A stretch of DNA of 64,000 nt from PRS1 sp965250265 (GCA_965250265.1 CBDFNO010000015.1:863620-927619); one strand, 5' to 3'; positions 26,385 through 35,186 are shown, counted from the stretch's first letter. Numbers and translations are program-made. The notes: generated by a model from the sequence alone, not told the origin.

Positions 26385-27737
26385 TTAATCTTCTTTTGGT
26401 GATTCCATTACAAAATCTTCCATAAATTTTGTGGTATAATTTCCAGCTACATAATCTGGATGATCCATTAATTGTCTGTGGAAAGGAATAGTTGTCTTTA
26501 TGCCTTCAATATAAAATTCGTCGAGTGCACGTTTCATTTTGCTAATTGCCTCGTCTCTGGTTTGAGCTGTGGTTATTAATTTAGCAATCATTGAATCGTA
26601 ATTTGGTGGAATAGTATAGCCAGCATACACATGTGTATCTAATCGTACGCCATGTCCTCCAGGAGCATGTATTGTTTCTATTTTTCCGGGAGAAGGTCTA
26701 AAATTGTTATACGGATCTTCAGCATTAATTCTGCATTCTATAGCATGCATCTTTGGTAAATAATTTTTGCCTGAAATTGGTACTCCTGCTGCTACTAATA
26801 TTTGTTCACGTATTAAGTCAATGCCAATAACTTCTTCAGTTATTGGATGCTCCACTTGAATACGTGTATTCATCTCCATAAAATAGAATTTTTTGTGTTT
26901 ATCGACTAAAAATTCTACTGTTCCTGCGCCTTCATATTTAATAAATTCTGATGCTTTTACTGCTGCTTTTCCCATTTTATTACGAAGAGAACTCGTCATA
27001 AATGGCGAAGGTGCTTCTTCGGTTAACTTTTGATGTCGTCTTTGTACTGAACAATCCCTTTCGGATAAATGACATGCTTTTCCTTTTGAATCTCCTACAA
27101 TTTGAATTTCAATATGCCTAGGCTCTTCAATCAGTTTTTCCATATACATATCGTCGTTACCAAATGCGGCCTTTGATTCTTGCCTTGCTGAATCCCAAGC
27201 ATCTTGCAATTCATCGGGCTTCCAAACTGCACGCATTCCTTTTCCTCCGCCTCCTGCAGTAGCTTTTAGCATCACAGGATATCCTGTTTTTTTTGCGACT
27301 TTTTTACAGTTTTCAAAATTTTCTATAATTCCGTCACTCCCAGGAACACATGGCACGCCAGCCTTTTTCATGGTTTCTTTGGCAGAAGCTTTATCTCCCA
27401 TTCTATCTATCATCTCTGCTGAAGCTCCAATAAATTTTATTTTATGTTCTTCACAAATTTTTGAAAATCTTGCGTTTTCAGATAAAAAGCCATATCCAGG
27501 ATGGATTGCATCTGCATTAGTGATTTCTGCTGCTGCAATAATATTTGCCTTTTTTAAATAGGATTCACTACTTGGTGCTGGCCCTATACAAACAGCTTCG
27601 TCTGCAAACTTAACATGAAGGCTTTCAGCATCTGCCGTAGAATAGACTGCAACCGTTTTAATTCCCATTTCTCTGCAGGTTCTAATAACACGTAATGCTA
27701 TTTCTCCTCTATTTGCTATAAGTATTTTTTTAAACAT
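26385..27737 (-). CDS. accC: Acetyl-CoA carboxylase, biotin carboxylase subunit
   Basis: A 450-residue ATP-grasp enzyme that carboxylates the biotin on AccB, the first step of malonyl-CoA and fatty acid synthesis. It starts MFKKILIANRGEIALRVIRT, has the glycine-rich ATP loop TAGGGGKGMR (about residues 162-171), the ERDCSVQRRHQK motif and the catalytic stretch MEMNTRIQVEHP. Length is normal. It is the distal gene after accB in a minus-strand cluster and is closed by a terminator. The carboxyltransferase subunits are not in this window. Confidence 0.96.
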   Translation of the reverse strand: MFKKILIANRGEIALRVIRTCREMGIKTVAVYSTADAESLHVKFADEAVCIGPAPSSESYLKKANIIAAAEITNADAIHPGYGFLSENARFSKICEEHKIKFIGASAEMIDRMGDKASAKETMKKAGVPCVPGSDGIIENFENCKKVAKKTGYPVMLKATAGGGGKGMRAVWKPDELQDAWDSARQESKAAFGNDDMYMEKLIEEPRHIEIQIVGDSKGKACHLSERDCSVQRRHQKLTEEAPSPFMTSSLRNKMGKAAVKASEFIKYEGAGTVEFLVDKHKKFYFMEMNTRIQVEHPITEEVIGIDLIREQILVAAGVPISGKNYLPKMHAIECRINAEDPYNNFRPSPGKIETIHAPGGHGVRLDTHVYAGYTIPPNYDSMIAKLITTAQTRDEAISKMKRALDEFYIEGIKTTIPFHRQLMDHPDYVAGNYTTKFMEDFVMESPKED

Positions 27738-27820
27738 AACTTTTTAGTTAAAAAATTCAATTTCCAAGCACCAAATTCCAATATTGGTTTTTGGGATTTG
27801 TACTTTGGAATTTTCAATTG

Positions 27821-28306
27821 TTATGATGGATCTACTAAAAATAAAGGTTGGTCAAATTCAACAGGAGAAGAGTCATCAACTAATACTTTTATGATTTTTC
27901 CAGAAACTTCAGATTCTATTTCGTTGAAAAGTTTCATTGCTTCAATAACACAAAGCACATCTCCTTCAGCAATAGTTTGACCAACTTCTACAAACAACGG
28001 TTTATCTGGTGATGGTTTTCTATAAAAAGTTCCAATAATTGGTGACTTTATTGTAATATATTTAGAATCATCTTCTTTTGCTGAATCTGATGGAATATTA
28101 GTTTGCTCTAAAGGCACAATAACTGATTGGGGTTCTTGTACTGTTACTTGTGGCATTTGCGATACTACTGGAACTTGTTGAACCACTGTTGTCTCTGTAT
28201 CACCCGTTTTAATGGTGATTTTTACATCATCCATTTCAAGTTTAACCTCGGTTGCGCCTGACTTAGCAACAAATTTGATTAAGTTTTGAATATCTTTTAT
28301 ATTCAT
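27821..28306 (-). CDS. accB: Acetyl-CoA carboxylase biotin carboxyl carrier protein
   Basis: A 161-residue carrier. The N-terminus MNIKDIQNLIKFVAKSGATE is followed by a Pro/Gln/Val-rich flexible linker (about 45-75). The C-terminal biotinyl domain has the lipoylation-type motif VIEAMKLFNEIE, whose Lys takes the biotin. It supplies carboxybiotin to the carboxyltransferase. It lies between fabH (34-bp gap) and accC (83-bp gap), the standard Bacteroidota order. Confidence 0.95.
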   Translation of the reverse strand: MNIKDIQNLIKFVAKSGATEVKLEMDDVKITIKTGDTETTVVQQVPVVSQMPQVTVQEPQSVIVPLEQTNIPSDSAKEDDSKYITIKSPIIGTFYRKPSPDKPLFVEVGQTIAEGDVLCVIEAMKLFNEIESEVSGKIIKVLVDDSSPVEFDQPLFLVDPS

Positions 28307-28340
28307 AATTAGTTATTTAAATTAGTTAGTTGTAACATTA

Positions 28341-29336
28341 TTATGAGTTGTAAGCCCATTTTAAATAAATTGAGCCCCAAGTAAAACCTCCTCCAAAAGC
28401 AGCCATAATTACATTATCCCCTTTTTTTAACTGATTTTCATAATCATTTAACAAAAGCGGTATTGTAGCTGATGTTGTATTGCCATATTTCTCAATATTC
28501 ATCATAACTTTGTTTGAAGGTAAATCGATTCGGTTTGCAGTAGCATCAATTATTCTTTTATTTGCTTGATGCGCTGCAAGCCAATTTATATCAGTAATTG
28601 TTAAATCATTTCTTTGTAATATTTTTTGACAAACATCGGCCATATTGGAGACCGCCCATTTAAAAACAGTCCTTCCATCTTGAAAAACAAAATGTTTTTT
28701 GTCTTTAATAGTTTTTTCTGTTGCCGGTTCAATTGATCCTCCTGCTGGTACCTGTAAAAATTCTCTTCCAGTTCCGTCACTCCTTAAATATTCATCTTGA
28801 ACACCTAAACCTTCATTATTTGGTTCCAATAAAACTGCACCTGCTCCATCACCAAAGATAATACATGTTGCTCTATCTGTATAATCTATCATTGAAGAGT
28901 TCATATCAGCTCCTATCACAAGCACTTTTTTGTATTTTCCTGATTCTATATAGCTTGATGCTGTAGATATTGCGTATAAAAAACTTGAGCACGCTGCAAT
29001 CAAATCGTATCCAAAAGCATTTATTGCTCCAATTTGAGTTGCAACATATACTGATGTAGCTGCAGCCTGCATATCTGGTGTTGCGGTTGCAACGATTACG
29101 AGCTCTATCTCTTTGGGATCAATATTTGTTTTGCCCAATAAATCTTTAGCTGCATTTATTGCTAAAAAGGATGTGCCCTTATTTTTTTCTTTAAGAATTC
29201 TGCGTTCTTTGATGCCGGTTCTTGAAGTAATCCAATCATCGTTTGTATCAACCATTGTTTCCAAAATTTGGTTGGTTAATACATAATCTGGCACATATTT
29301 GCCTACAGCTGTAATTGCTGCTGAGATTTTACTCAT
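28341..29336 (-). CDS. fabH: 3-oxoacyl-ACP synthase III (FabH)
   Basis: A 331-residue condensing enzyme from the ATG at 29336 (MSKISAAITAVGKYVPDYVL); an 11-residue upstream extension is unlikely. The catalytic triad is Cys in IAACSSFLYAI, His in AAHQANKRI and Asn in YGNTTSATIPLLL. It starts fatty acid synthesis by joining acetyl-CoA (or a branched acyl-CoA, as is common in flavobacteria) to malonyl-ACP. It is grouped with accB and accC, which supply malonyl-CoA. A terminator between rpmF and fabH suggests a separate promoter, not clearly seen in the 130-bp gap. Confidence 0.95.
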   Translation of the reverse strand: MSKISAAITAVGKYVPDYVLTNQILETMVDTNDDWITSRTGIKERRILKEKNKGTSFLAINAAKDLLGKTNIDPKEIELVIVATATPDMQAAATSVYVATQIGAINAFGYDLIAACSSFLYAISTASSYIESGKYKKVLVIGADMNSSMIDYTDRATCIIFGDGAGAVLLEPNNEGLGVQDEYLRSDGTGREFLQVPAGGSIEPATEKTIKDKKHFVFQDGRTVFKWAVSNMADVCQKILQRNDLTITDINWLAAHQANKRIIDATANRIDLPSNKVMMNIEKYGNTTSATIPLLLNDYENQLKKGDNVIMAAFGGGFTWGSIYLKWAYNS

Positions 29337-29467
29337 ATTCTTTGTTTGGTTTGAGCAAAAATTGGTCAAAATCGACTAAAAAATGCCAAAAACTTGACTA
29401 AAATAGTGTTTTATGATCAAATATTGGGTAAAATAGGTAGTTTTTGACTTTTAGAAAAATTATTTAT

Positions 29468-29498
29468 AAAAAAAACGCTCACAAGTGAACGTTTTTTT
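29468..29498 (-). terminator. Intrinsic terminator after rpmF
   Basis: A long stem (AAAAAAACGCTCAC with GTGAACGTTTTTTT, one mismatch) around an AA loop. Read on the minus strand it begins 15 bases after the rpmF stop and ends in a T run, separating rpmF from fabH. Confidence 0.85.
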
Positions 29499-29513
29499 AT
29501 ACGCATATAATAC

Positions 29514-29717
29514 TTATGCTAAATTTTCTTCTTTTTCAGAATTGTCAATTAATACTTGACCTCGATAATAAAGTTTTCCTTCATGCCAGTGTGCTCTATG
29601 GTATAGGTGAGCCTCTCCTGTGGTTGAACATGTAGCAATTTGTGGTACTGTTGCCTTATAATGTGTTCTTCTTTTATCTCTTCTTGTTTTTGAAATTTTT
29701 CTTTTAGGATGTGCCAT
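29514..29717 (-). CDS. rpmF: 50S ribosomal protein L32
   Basis: A 67-residue L32. It starts MAHPKRKISKTRRDKRRTHY, the classic opening. The zinc-ribbon pattern is reduced: only one Cys (IATCSTTGEAHLYHRAH) remains where zinc-binding forms have two CxxC pairs, so this looks like the zinc-free form. It is 8 bases downstream of the DUF177 gene and cotranscribed with it. Confidence 0.96.
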   Translation of the reverse strand: MAHPKRKISKTRRDKRRTHYKATVPQIATCSTTGEAHLYHRAHWHEGKLYYRGQVLIDNSEKEENLA

Positions 29718-29725
29718 TTTATATA

Positions 29726-30268
29726 TTATTTATCCGTTAATAGGTTCTTTAATGTGTCCCAGCGAGGATCTATATCCTGCGTATCTTTTTTATCTTTTAA
29801 CCCTTTAGGGCTTAATTCTTTTAACTTATCCAGTATTTCTGAGTTTAATGTGCCATCTTTTATTCCAGGATGGATTCTTCTTGATGGCATAGAAAGCACT
29901 ATTAGTTCGTAAATGTATTGTGCAATATTAATTTCATATTCACCATGTGGAAGAATTAATATTTCTTCATTTTCGTTATTAAAATCTTCACCAAATTTAA
30001 TTACCAAATCAAAGTCATTTTCAATTTCTTGATTATAAGGCTCGTTTGTTAAATCACAAAAAACATTAACCGTTCCGCTTACGTTAAAATGCAATTCTAA
30101 AAGTGTTGTTTTCTTAATCAAAACAACATCAATATTTACATTTGTGTCGTTAAACTCATCAAACTCAAAATACTCAAAGAACTTTTTATTTATCTTATAC
30201 TCAAAACAATGCTCTCCTAATTTTAACCCAACAAATGGGATTATAAACTCTTTCAATGGCTTCATCAT
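29726..30268 (-). CDS. DUF177 (YceD-family) protein
   Basis: A 180-residue protein (ATG at 30268, with a second ATG one codon later and a GTG one codon earlier). It belongs to the DUF177/YceD family, which almost always precedes rpmF, as here. Work on plant and bacterial members links the family to 23S rRNA accumulation and processing, so a ribosome-assembly role is likely but inferred. Visible parts are the N-terminal FVGLKLGEHCFEYKINKKFF and the central FCDLTNEPYNQEI, with one Cys instead of the CxxC-type pattern, and an Asp-rich C-terminus. Confidence 0.85.
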   Translation of the reverse strand: MMKPLKEFIIPFVGLKLGEHCFEYKINKKFFEYFEFDEFNDTNVNIDVVLIKKTTLLELHFNVSGTVNVFCDLTNEPYNQEIENDFDLVIKFGEDFNNENEEILILPHGEYEINIAQYIYELIVLSMPSRRIHPGIKDGTLNSEILDKLKELSPKGLKDKKDTQDIDPRWDTLKNLLTDK

Positions 30269-30338
30269 CACGATTATTTCGAGCGTGCAAATATATAAAA
30301 TTTTATTTACCTTATAGTTGTTATAAACATTTTTTTGC

Positions 30339-31385
30339 TTATATCGTTTTTGGTTGTTTTTTTAAGACATTTATTGTTAATTCTTTGTGTCTCTTTCTGG
30401 TTTTGAAAATACGAATTCCTATAAATAATGCTTCTTTAAAAGAACTATTGTCTGCTTCTCCTTTTCCTGCAATTTCGTAAGCTGTGCCATGGTCTGGTGA
30501 TGTTCTAACTCTATTTAATCCTGCTGTAAAATTCACACCATTCCCAAAAGATAATGTCTTAAATGGGATTAAGCCTTGATCGTGATAAGCTGCGACAATA
30601 GCATCGAAATTTTTGTAATTTTTTGATCCAAAAAAACTATCAGCTGAATAAGGTCCAAAAACTAATTTACCTTCATCTCTAATATTTTTTAGTGCTGGTC
30701 GTAAAATAGCATCATCCTCTTTGCCTATAACTCCATTGTCCCCTGTATGAGGATTAATTCCTAAAACTGCAATTTTAGGTTTTCGTATTCCAAAATCCTG
30801 TATAAGTGAAATATATATGGTATCAACTTTAGACACTATTAGTTCTTCAGATATATTCGAGGAAATTTCTTTAACCGGAACATGATCCGTAAGAAGTCCA
30901 ATTTTTAATTTGTCGGTAACCATAAACATTAAGCTATTACCTTCTAGTTCTTTATTTAAATAATCTGTGTGTCCAGGGAAATTAAATTTATCTGATTGAA
31001 TATTGTGTTTATTAATTGGCGCTGTAACTAAAATATCTATTTCTCCTGTCTTTAAAGTTTGTGTTGCTGATATAAATGATTTTATAGCGTATTTACCAAT
31101 TTTAGGGTCTTCTACTCCAAATTCAATTTTTATATCTTCGTTCCATACATTTACTATGTTTACTTTCCCTTCTTGTGATTGATCAACACTATTTATGCTA
31201 TTAAAACTTATGTTACTTTTAAAATGCTTTTTAATAAATGACATTGATTTTATTGAAGCAAAAATTACTGGTGTACAAAAATCTAAAATTCTAATATCTT
31301 CAAAAGTTTTAATTACTATTTCGCCTCCAATGCCATTAAGGTCTCCAATAGAAATGCCAACTTTTATTTTTTCTTCCTTTCTCAT
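30339..31385 (-). CDS. pdxA: 4-hydroxythreonine-4-phosphate dehydrogenase
   Basis: A 348-residue enzyme of DXP-dependent vitamin B6 synthesis; it oxidises 4-phospho-hydroxythreonine with NAD(P)+. The N-terminus is VGISIGDLNGIGGEI, metal-binding His residues lie in FPGHTDYLN, AAYHDQGLIPFK and the motif RTSPDHGTAYEIAGKG is a family signature. It lies upstream of DUF177-rpmF on the same strand and is divergent from ribE, so two cofactor genes share a 66-bp control region. No pdxJ is in the window. Confidence 0.95.
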   Translation of the reverse strand: MRKEEKIKVGISIGDLNGIGGEIVIKTFEDIRILDFCTPVIFASIKSMSFIKKHFKSNISFNSINSVDQSQEGKVNIVNVWNEDIKIEFGVEDPKIGKYAIKSFISATQTLKTGEIDILVTAPINKHNIQSDKFNFPGHTDYLNKELEGNSLMFMVTDKLKIGLLTDHVPVKEISSNISEELIVSKVDTIYISLIQDFGIRKPKIAVLGINPHTGDNGVIGKEDDAILRPALKNIRDEGKLVFGPYSADSFFGSKNYKNFDAIVAAYHDQGLIPFKTLSFGNGVNFTAGLNRVRTSPDHGTAYEIAGKGEADNSSFKEALFIGIRIFKTRKRHKELTINVLKKQPKTI

Positions 31386-31422
31386 TAAAAAATGATGTCT
31401 TTTGTTCGTAATTTTGATGACA

Positions 31423-31430
31423 CAAATTTA
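31423..31430 (-). promoter_or_regulatory. Possible -7 element for pdxA
   Basis: Read on the minus strand this is TAAATTTG, a match to TAnnTTTG, 38 bases before the pdxA start. A matching -33 element is not clear. Confidence 0.4.
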
Positions 31431-31451
31431 ATTAAATAAACAGACTATATT

Positions 31452-32042
31452 ATGTTTACTGGAATAATTGAAGATTTAGGTGTTGTAACTAATTTAAAAC
31501 AAGATTTGGACAATCTTCACATCACTATAAAAAGTAAAATAACATCTGAATTAAAAATAGATCAAAGCGTATCTCATAACGGAGTTTGTTTAACTGTAAC
31601 AAATATTAAGGGAAGCGAATACACAGTAACAGCTATTAAAGAGACTTTAGATAAAACAAATTTGGGGGGATTGGAAATTAATACTGGTATTAATCTTGAA
31701 AGAGCTTTGAAACTTGGCGACAGACTTGATGGGCATATTGTACAAGGTCATGTAGATCAAACCGCATCTTGTATCAATATTCTAGAAAGCGAAGGAAGCT
31801 GGATGTATTCATTTAAGTACGATAAAAATTTTGGAAATATTACTATTGAAAAAGGGTCGATAACTATTAATGGTGTTAGTTTAACAGTGGTTAATTCTAA
31901 GCAAGACACTTTTAGCGTGGCAATAATACCTTTTACTTATAAACATACAACCTTTAATTCGCTTAAAACTAGTTCAATTGTAAATTTAGAGTTTGATATG
32001 ATTGGAAAGTATGTTGCTAAGTTAAACAACTTAAGGGTATAG
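31452..32042 (+). CDS. ribE: Riboflavin synthase, alpha chain
   Basis: A 196-residue enzyme that dismutates two lumazine molecules into riboflavin. It is built of two lumazine-binding barrels: the first starts MFTGIIEDLGVVTNL and has the SVSHNGVCLTVT motif, and the second has DGHIVQGHVDQTA and ITINGVSLTVV. The length is slightly below the E. coli enzyme (213). There is no FMN riboswitch in the 66-bp upstream gap. Confidence 0.95.
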   Translation: MFTGIIEDLGVVTNLKQDLDNLHITIKSKITSELKIDQSVSHNGVCLTVTNIKGSEYTVTAIKETLDKTNLGGLEINTGINLERALKLGDRLDGHIVQGHVDQTASCINILESEGSWMYSFKYDKNFGNITIEKGSITINGVSLTVVNSKQDTFSVAIIPFTYKHTTFNSLKTSSIVNLEFDMIGKYVAKLNNLRV

Positions 32043-32049
32043 CGTTTAC

Positions 32050-32250
32050 TTATTTAATGAGTTCAAGCCTTTTTTTAATTCCGTAAACAATACCAAGTAC
32101 TAAAACAAAGAGTACGACTCCATCCACAGGTAAACCTGGCGGCGGCGGCGGCGTTGGGGGCGGAGGATCTCCACCTAATTGAGCTGTGCATACAAAACTT
32201 ATTAAAACAAATAAGATTGAGGCAAATTTTCTCTTGTTTTGTATTATCAT
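32050..32250 (-). CDS. Small exported protein with PID-CTERM-like sorting signal
   Basis: A 66-residue protein from the ATG at 32250 (MIIQNKRKFASILFVLI); the in-frame extension upstream is ignored because it is not signal-like. A signal peptide ends near CTAQ. The linker is proline-rich (GGDPPPPTPPPPPG). Then PGLPVDG precedes a hydrophobic helix (VVLFVLVLGIVYG) and a basic tail KKRLELIK. The PGLP(I/V)DG-helix-YGxKK pattern matches what I recall as the PID-CTERM sorting signal of Bacteroidota, here with Val for Ile. Such a short protein consists of almost nothing but the two signals. Its partner protease or its role is unknown. Confidence 0.65.
   Translation of the reverse strand: MIIQNKRKFASILFVLISFVCTAQLGGDPPPPTPPPPPGLPVDGVVLFVLVLGIVYGIKKRLELIK
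32138..32167. repeat. GC-rich GGC triplet tract in the polyproline linker
   Basis: About five GGC triplets in a row (32138-32153) followed by a G-rich stretch, coding on the minus strand for the polyproline linker of the small exported protein. It is strikingly GC-rich for this AT-rich genome and could vary in length by slippage without loss of frame. Confidence 0.7.
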
Positions 32251-32599
32251 TTTGTGTAAATGTATAAAAAAAAGCGAGTTAACAAAAAAATTAATGTGTT
32301 TTTCGATGAAAAAACATCCATGAAACACAAATTAATCCGACGAACTGCTAATAATCAATCTTAAAATCTAATACAAAGATAACGGAGTTTTTCTAAAAAA
32401 GTTTGACATTTTAAAAAGTGTTCACACATGTACTTTGTTATTGTATATTATTATATGGAGCTATTAAGCTATTATTTATAAGTAAAAATAGTAGTATAGA
32501 GTAATTTAGATGTATAAAGGATTGAGCATCAACTGGAAAAATATTAATAAGTTTAAATCTTTGATTTTTGCATGTTGTTAGTAGCTCTTATTTTATTAA
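32251..32599. other. 349-bp intergenic region between the PID-CTERM-like gene and the DraG-like gene
   Basis: It contains a likely minus-strand promoter (32257-32286), an imperfect hairpin (32291-32335, arms TTAATGTGTTT and AAACACAAATTAA with an inner GATG/CATC pair) just upstream of it, and about 230 bases of AT-rich sequence in which I see no gene or RNA. Confidence 0.5.
32257..32286 (-). promoter_or_regulatory. Possible promoter of the PID-CTERM-like gene
   Basis: Read on the minus strand: TTTG, 18 bases, then TACATTTA (seven of eight to TAnnTTTG allowing the free positions). The element ends 6 bases before the ATG, so the message would be nearly leaderless. Confidence 0.4.
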
Positions 32600-33937
32600 T
32601 TACATGCCTTTTAGAGGGATAATCCAAATGTTTTTTTCTAGATCAATTGTCCCTCCAATTTCGTCTTTTATAATTCTATCTATAACAATTAAACCTTTTT
32701 TAGCCATACTTTCAAAAGTAACGATACCATCGTTGGGGAAATTTTGTCTGGTTCTATGAATATTATATCGATTTGAGAATTTTCTGCCAAAAGTTTCTTC
32801 TATACCATTTTTTCCAATCATAAAACCAATTAATCCACCCCAAGTTGCAGTTGGATTATCTGAGTCCCATCCTGTTAGCGTTCCAATTTTTATCGTTTCT
32901 TCTAAATCACCTTCACCGTAAAACAAGCTTACCAAGCTTGCAGCAAAGTTTATGCCTGCAGCAAAACAGCCATTACAGTATAAGTTTTTAGAAGTAATAT
33001 CATATCCATCTTCTTGATTAACCTGATATCTGAAGTAAATAGAATCTCTTGTTTGTTCCCATTTGATACCAGACTCATACAATTTTTGTGTATAATCAAA
33101 CATTTTGGCTGCATATGAACTATCTGGAATAACATCTCTCGCTTGCTCTGCCATCCAATATATTTTTTGGCTCATGACTTTTCTTGAATCTGTTTTAGAA
33201 GCCAAAGAATACATGGTTACATAAAACTTTGAAATATGTTCGGCTTCACCCCGAGCTGTAGTTTGAATTGGTAAATGAGCAATTTTTAATGCTATATCAG
33301 GTCTTGCAGGTGAGAATAATCCAAATATCTCAGTAGTTAATTGCGCATCGATCATTTCAAAATGTTCGTTGTTGTTTGGATTTCCTGTTTCAGGAGGAAG
33401 TACACCTTCCTTCATTAAATCAAATGCTCTTTGATTGGACACCCATAAAAAGTTTTCCTCTTCAGGTTTTATATGTTTTAACCAGCCATCACGTATTTGT
33501 TGTGGAGACAAAATGCTAGTATCACTTGTATAATGAAGATGTTGGTACATATATTCTATATCTGTATCATCATCTGCTCCCCAAATTTCATCGGTATCTT
33601 TAAATACAAAATCAATAGTGGGTGATAAATCGCTTGGAATACCTTCTCCCCATATGCTGGGTTGATCAGGTTTTCCCCAGTCCTCTCTGGTGTAAAAATC
33701 TCCGGTTTTAAAATCTCCAATATTACCAATTTTATCCATCTCTGTAACCAACCCTGTCCAATTGGCAATACATTGTCCCAACCAAAAACCATATAATTGA
33801 TTATAATATTTATCTCGAGAAATTCTTAGCTCACCCTCTTCGATAAAGGTAATTTCCTTTTCATCTTGCTTTTTGGTCTCCGTGTTACATGAGGATAAAA
33901 CAATTAAGTATAATGTTATTAGAATATAGAATCTCAT
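32600..33937 (-). CDS. ADP-ribosylglycohydrolase-fold lipoprotein
   Basis: A 445-residue protein with a lipoprotein signal (lipobox LSSC, Cys17), so it is tethered to a membrane outside the cytoplasm. The body is a DraG/ADP-ribosylglycohydrolase (ARH) fold: LYGFWLGQCIANWTG at the start, the metal cluster ADDDTD (D122-D126), a late GWDSDNPTATWGGLIGFM that corresponds to the second metal motif. Cytoplasmic DraG removes ADP-ribose from proteins; exported flavobacterial relatives have no known substrate and may act on glycosidic bonds. A real hydrolase function is likely because the Asp ligands are kept. It is a single gene. Confidence 0.8.
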   Translation of the reverse strand: MRFYILITLYLIVLSSCNTETKKQDEKEITFIEEGELRISRDKYYNQLYGFWLGQCIANWTGLVTEMDKIGNIGDFKTGDFYTREDWGKPDQPSIWGEGIPSDLSPTIDFVFKDTDEIWGADDDTDIEYMYQHLHYTSDTSILSPQQIRDGWLKHIKPEEENFLWVSNQRAFDLMKEGVLPPETGNPNNNEHFEMIDAQLTTEIFGLFSPARPDIALKIAHLPIQTTARGEAEHISKFYVTMYSLASKTDSRKVMSQKIYWMAEQARDVIPDSSYAAKMFDYTQKLYESGIKWEQTRDSIYFRYQVNQEDGYDITSKNLYCNGCFAAGINFAASLVSLFYGEGDLEETIKIGTLTGWDSDNPTATWGGLIGFMIGKNGIEETFGRKFSNRYNIHRTRQNFPNDGIVTFESMAKKGLIVIDRIIKDEIGGTIDLEKNIWIIPLKGM

Positions 33938-34030
33938 AATTACAGCTAATGTTTTGATAAACTGAGTTTTAATTCTTTTTATCTGCTATTAAACGAAGTT
34001 AGTATTTTTTACTACAAAGTCAGTACAGCA

Positions 34031-34609
34031 TTATTTATAAAAATTCATTTCATCCAGGTATTGCCATACATTTTTGGGTAACATTGGGCGCACATCTTTA
34101 CCTTCTTTAATGGATTTGCGAATAAATGTTGAGGACAATTCCATAATTGGAGCATTAATAAAATGTATCTTTTCATGTTCTTCAAAATTAGTAACTATTT
34201 CTTTTTTAGAAATTCTTGGATACACATAAATCTGGTAACGCTCTAAAATAAGCTCATAGTTTTTCCATTTATGAAAACTGTTTAAATTGTCTTTCCCCAT
34301 AATTAAACAAAATTCATGATCCGGATATTTTTCTTCCAGATAGGTTAATGTATTTATGGTGTAATTGGGCTGGGATAATTTAAACTCAATATCACTGGCG
34401 CGTAATTTTGGATAATCTTCGGTGGCCCTATCTACCATTTGATAACGGTGGTTGTCCTCCAACAAAGCACTTTTCTTTTTAAAAGGACTATGAGGTGTAA
34501 CAACAAACCAAACTTGGTTTAAATCGCTATGTTCAGCTAAATGGTTGGCAATAGTTAAATGCCCAACATGAATGGGGTTAAAAGTGCCAAAGTAAAGACC
34601 GATTTTCAT
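34031..34609 (-). CDS. nadD: Nicotinate-nucleotide adenylyltransferase
   Basis: A 192-residue nucleotidyltransferase that makes deamido-NAD from nicotinate mononucleotide and ATP. It has the N-terminal GLYFGTFNPIHVGHL (HxGH), the central IMGKDNLNSFHKWKN, and the C-terminal SSTFIRKSIKEG (ISST-like motif). The start codon overlaps the gmk stop by one base, giving the operon yicC-gmk-nadD that is common in flavobacteria. Confidence 0.95.
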   Translation of the reverse strand: MKIGLYFGTFNPIHVGHLTIANHLAEHSDLNQVWFVVTPHSPFKKKSALLEDNHRYQMVDRATEDYPKLRASDIEFKLSQPNYTINTLTYLEEKYPDHEFCLIMGKDNLNSFHKWKNYELILERYQIYVYPRISKKEIVTNFEEHEKIHFINAPIMELSSTFIRKSIKEGKDVRPMLPKNVWQYLDEMNFYK

Positions 34610-35184
34610 TAGCGCTTGTTTAAAAAAGAATCAACTTTATTGTAAGCTTCAGTTAAAGCTTCTTCAAGATTATTATTTACAATAACATAATCAAAAAGAG
34701 GCGCGGTGGCTAATTCGGCTGAAGCTTTTGCAACTCTCATATTGATCTTGTCGATGCTTTCTGTTTTTCGTTTCTTCAATCTAATTTTGAGCTCGTCGAT
34801 ACTTGGTGGTTTTACAAAGACAGCTAAAGTTTGCTCTGGAAATTTTCGTTTTATTCGTAAACCGCCGGAAACATCAATATCGAAAATTACATGTTTCCCC
34901 ATAGCCCAAATACGCTCAACTTCAGAGTTTAATGTACCATAGAAATTATCTCTGTAAACTTCTTCCCATTCTAAAAAGGAATTACTTTTTATGTTGTTTT
35001 TAAATTCTTTGAGAGATAAGTAATAGTAATCTTTTCCATCAATTTCATCACCTCTTTTTTCTCGTGAAGTTGCTGAGATAGAGAATTCTAAATTTAATTC
35101 TTTTAGTTTTAATAAATGCCTAACTATGGTAGTTTTACCGGAGCCTGAAGGTGCAGAAAAAACAATGAGTTTGCCTTTATTCAT
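34609..35184 (-). CDS. gmk: Guanylate kinase
   Basis: A 191-residue kinase converting GMP to GDP. The P-loop is FSAPSGSGKTTIV, the GMP-binding stretch is ATSREKRGDEIDGKDYYYL, and the FIDVSGG-type motif reads FDIDVSGGLRIK. Length is normal. It lies between yicC (2-bp gap) and nadD (1-bp overlap). Confidence 0.95.
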   Translation of the reverse strand: MNKGKLIVFSAPSGSGKTTIVRHLLKLKELNLEFSISATSREKRGDEIDGKDYYYLSLKEFKNNIKSNSFLEWEEVYRDNFYGTLNSEVERIWAMGKHVIFDIDVSGGLRIKRKFPEQTLAVFVKPPSIDELKIRLKKRKTESIDKINMRVAKASAELATAPLFDYVIVNNNLEEALTEAYNKVDSFLNKR

Positions 35185-35186
35185 AA

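Noticed and set aside
31386..31451. FMN riboswitch before ribE
   Set aside because: The gap of 66 bases is too short for the element and no conserved core is seen.
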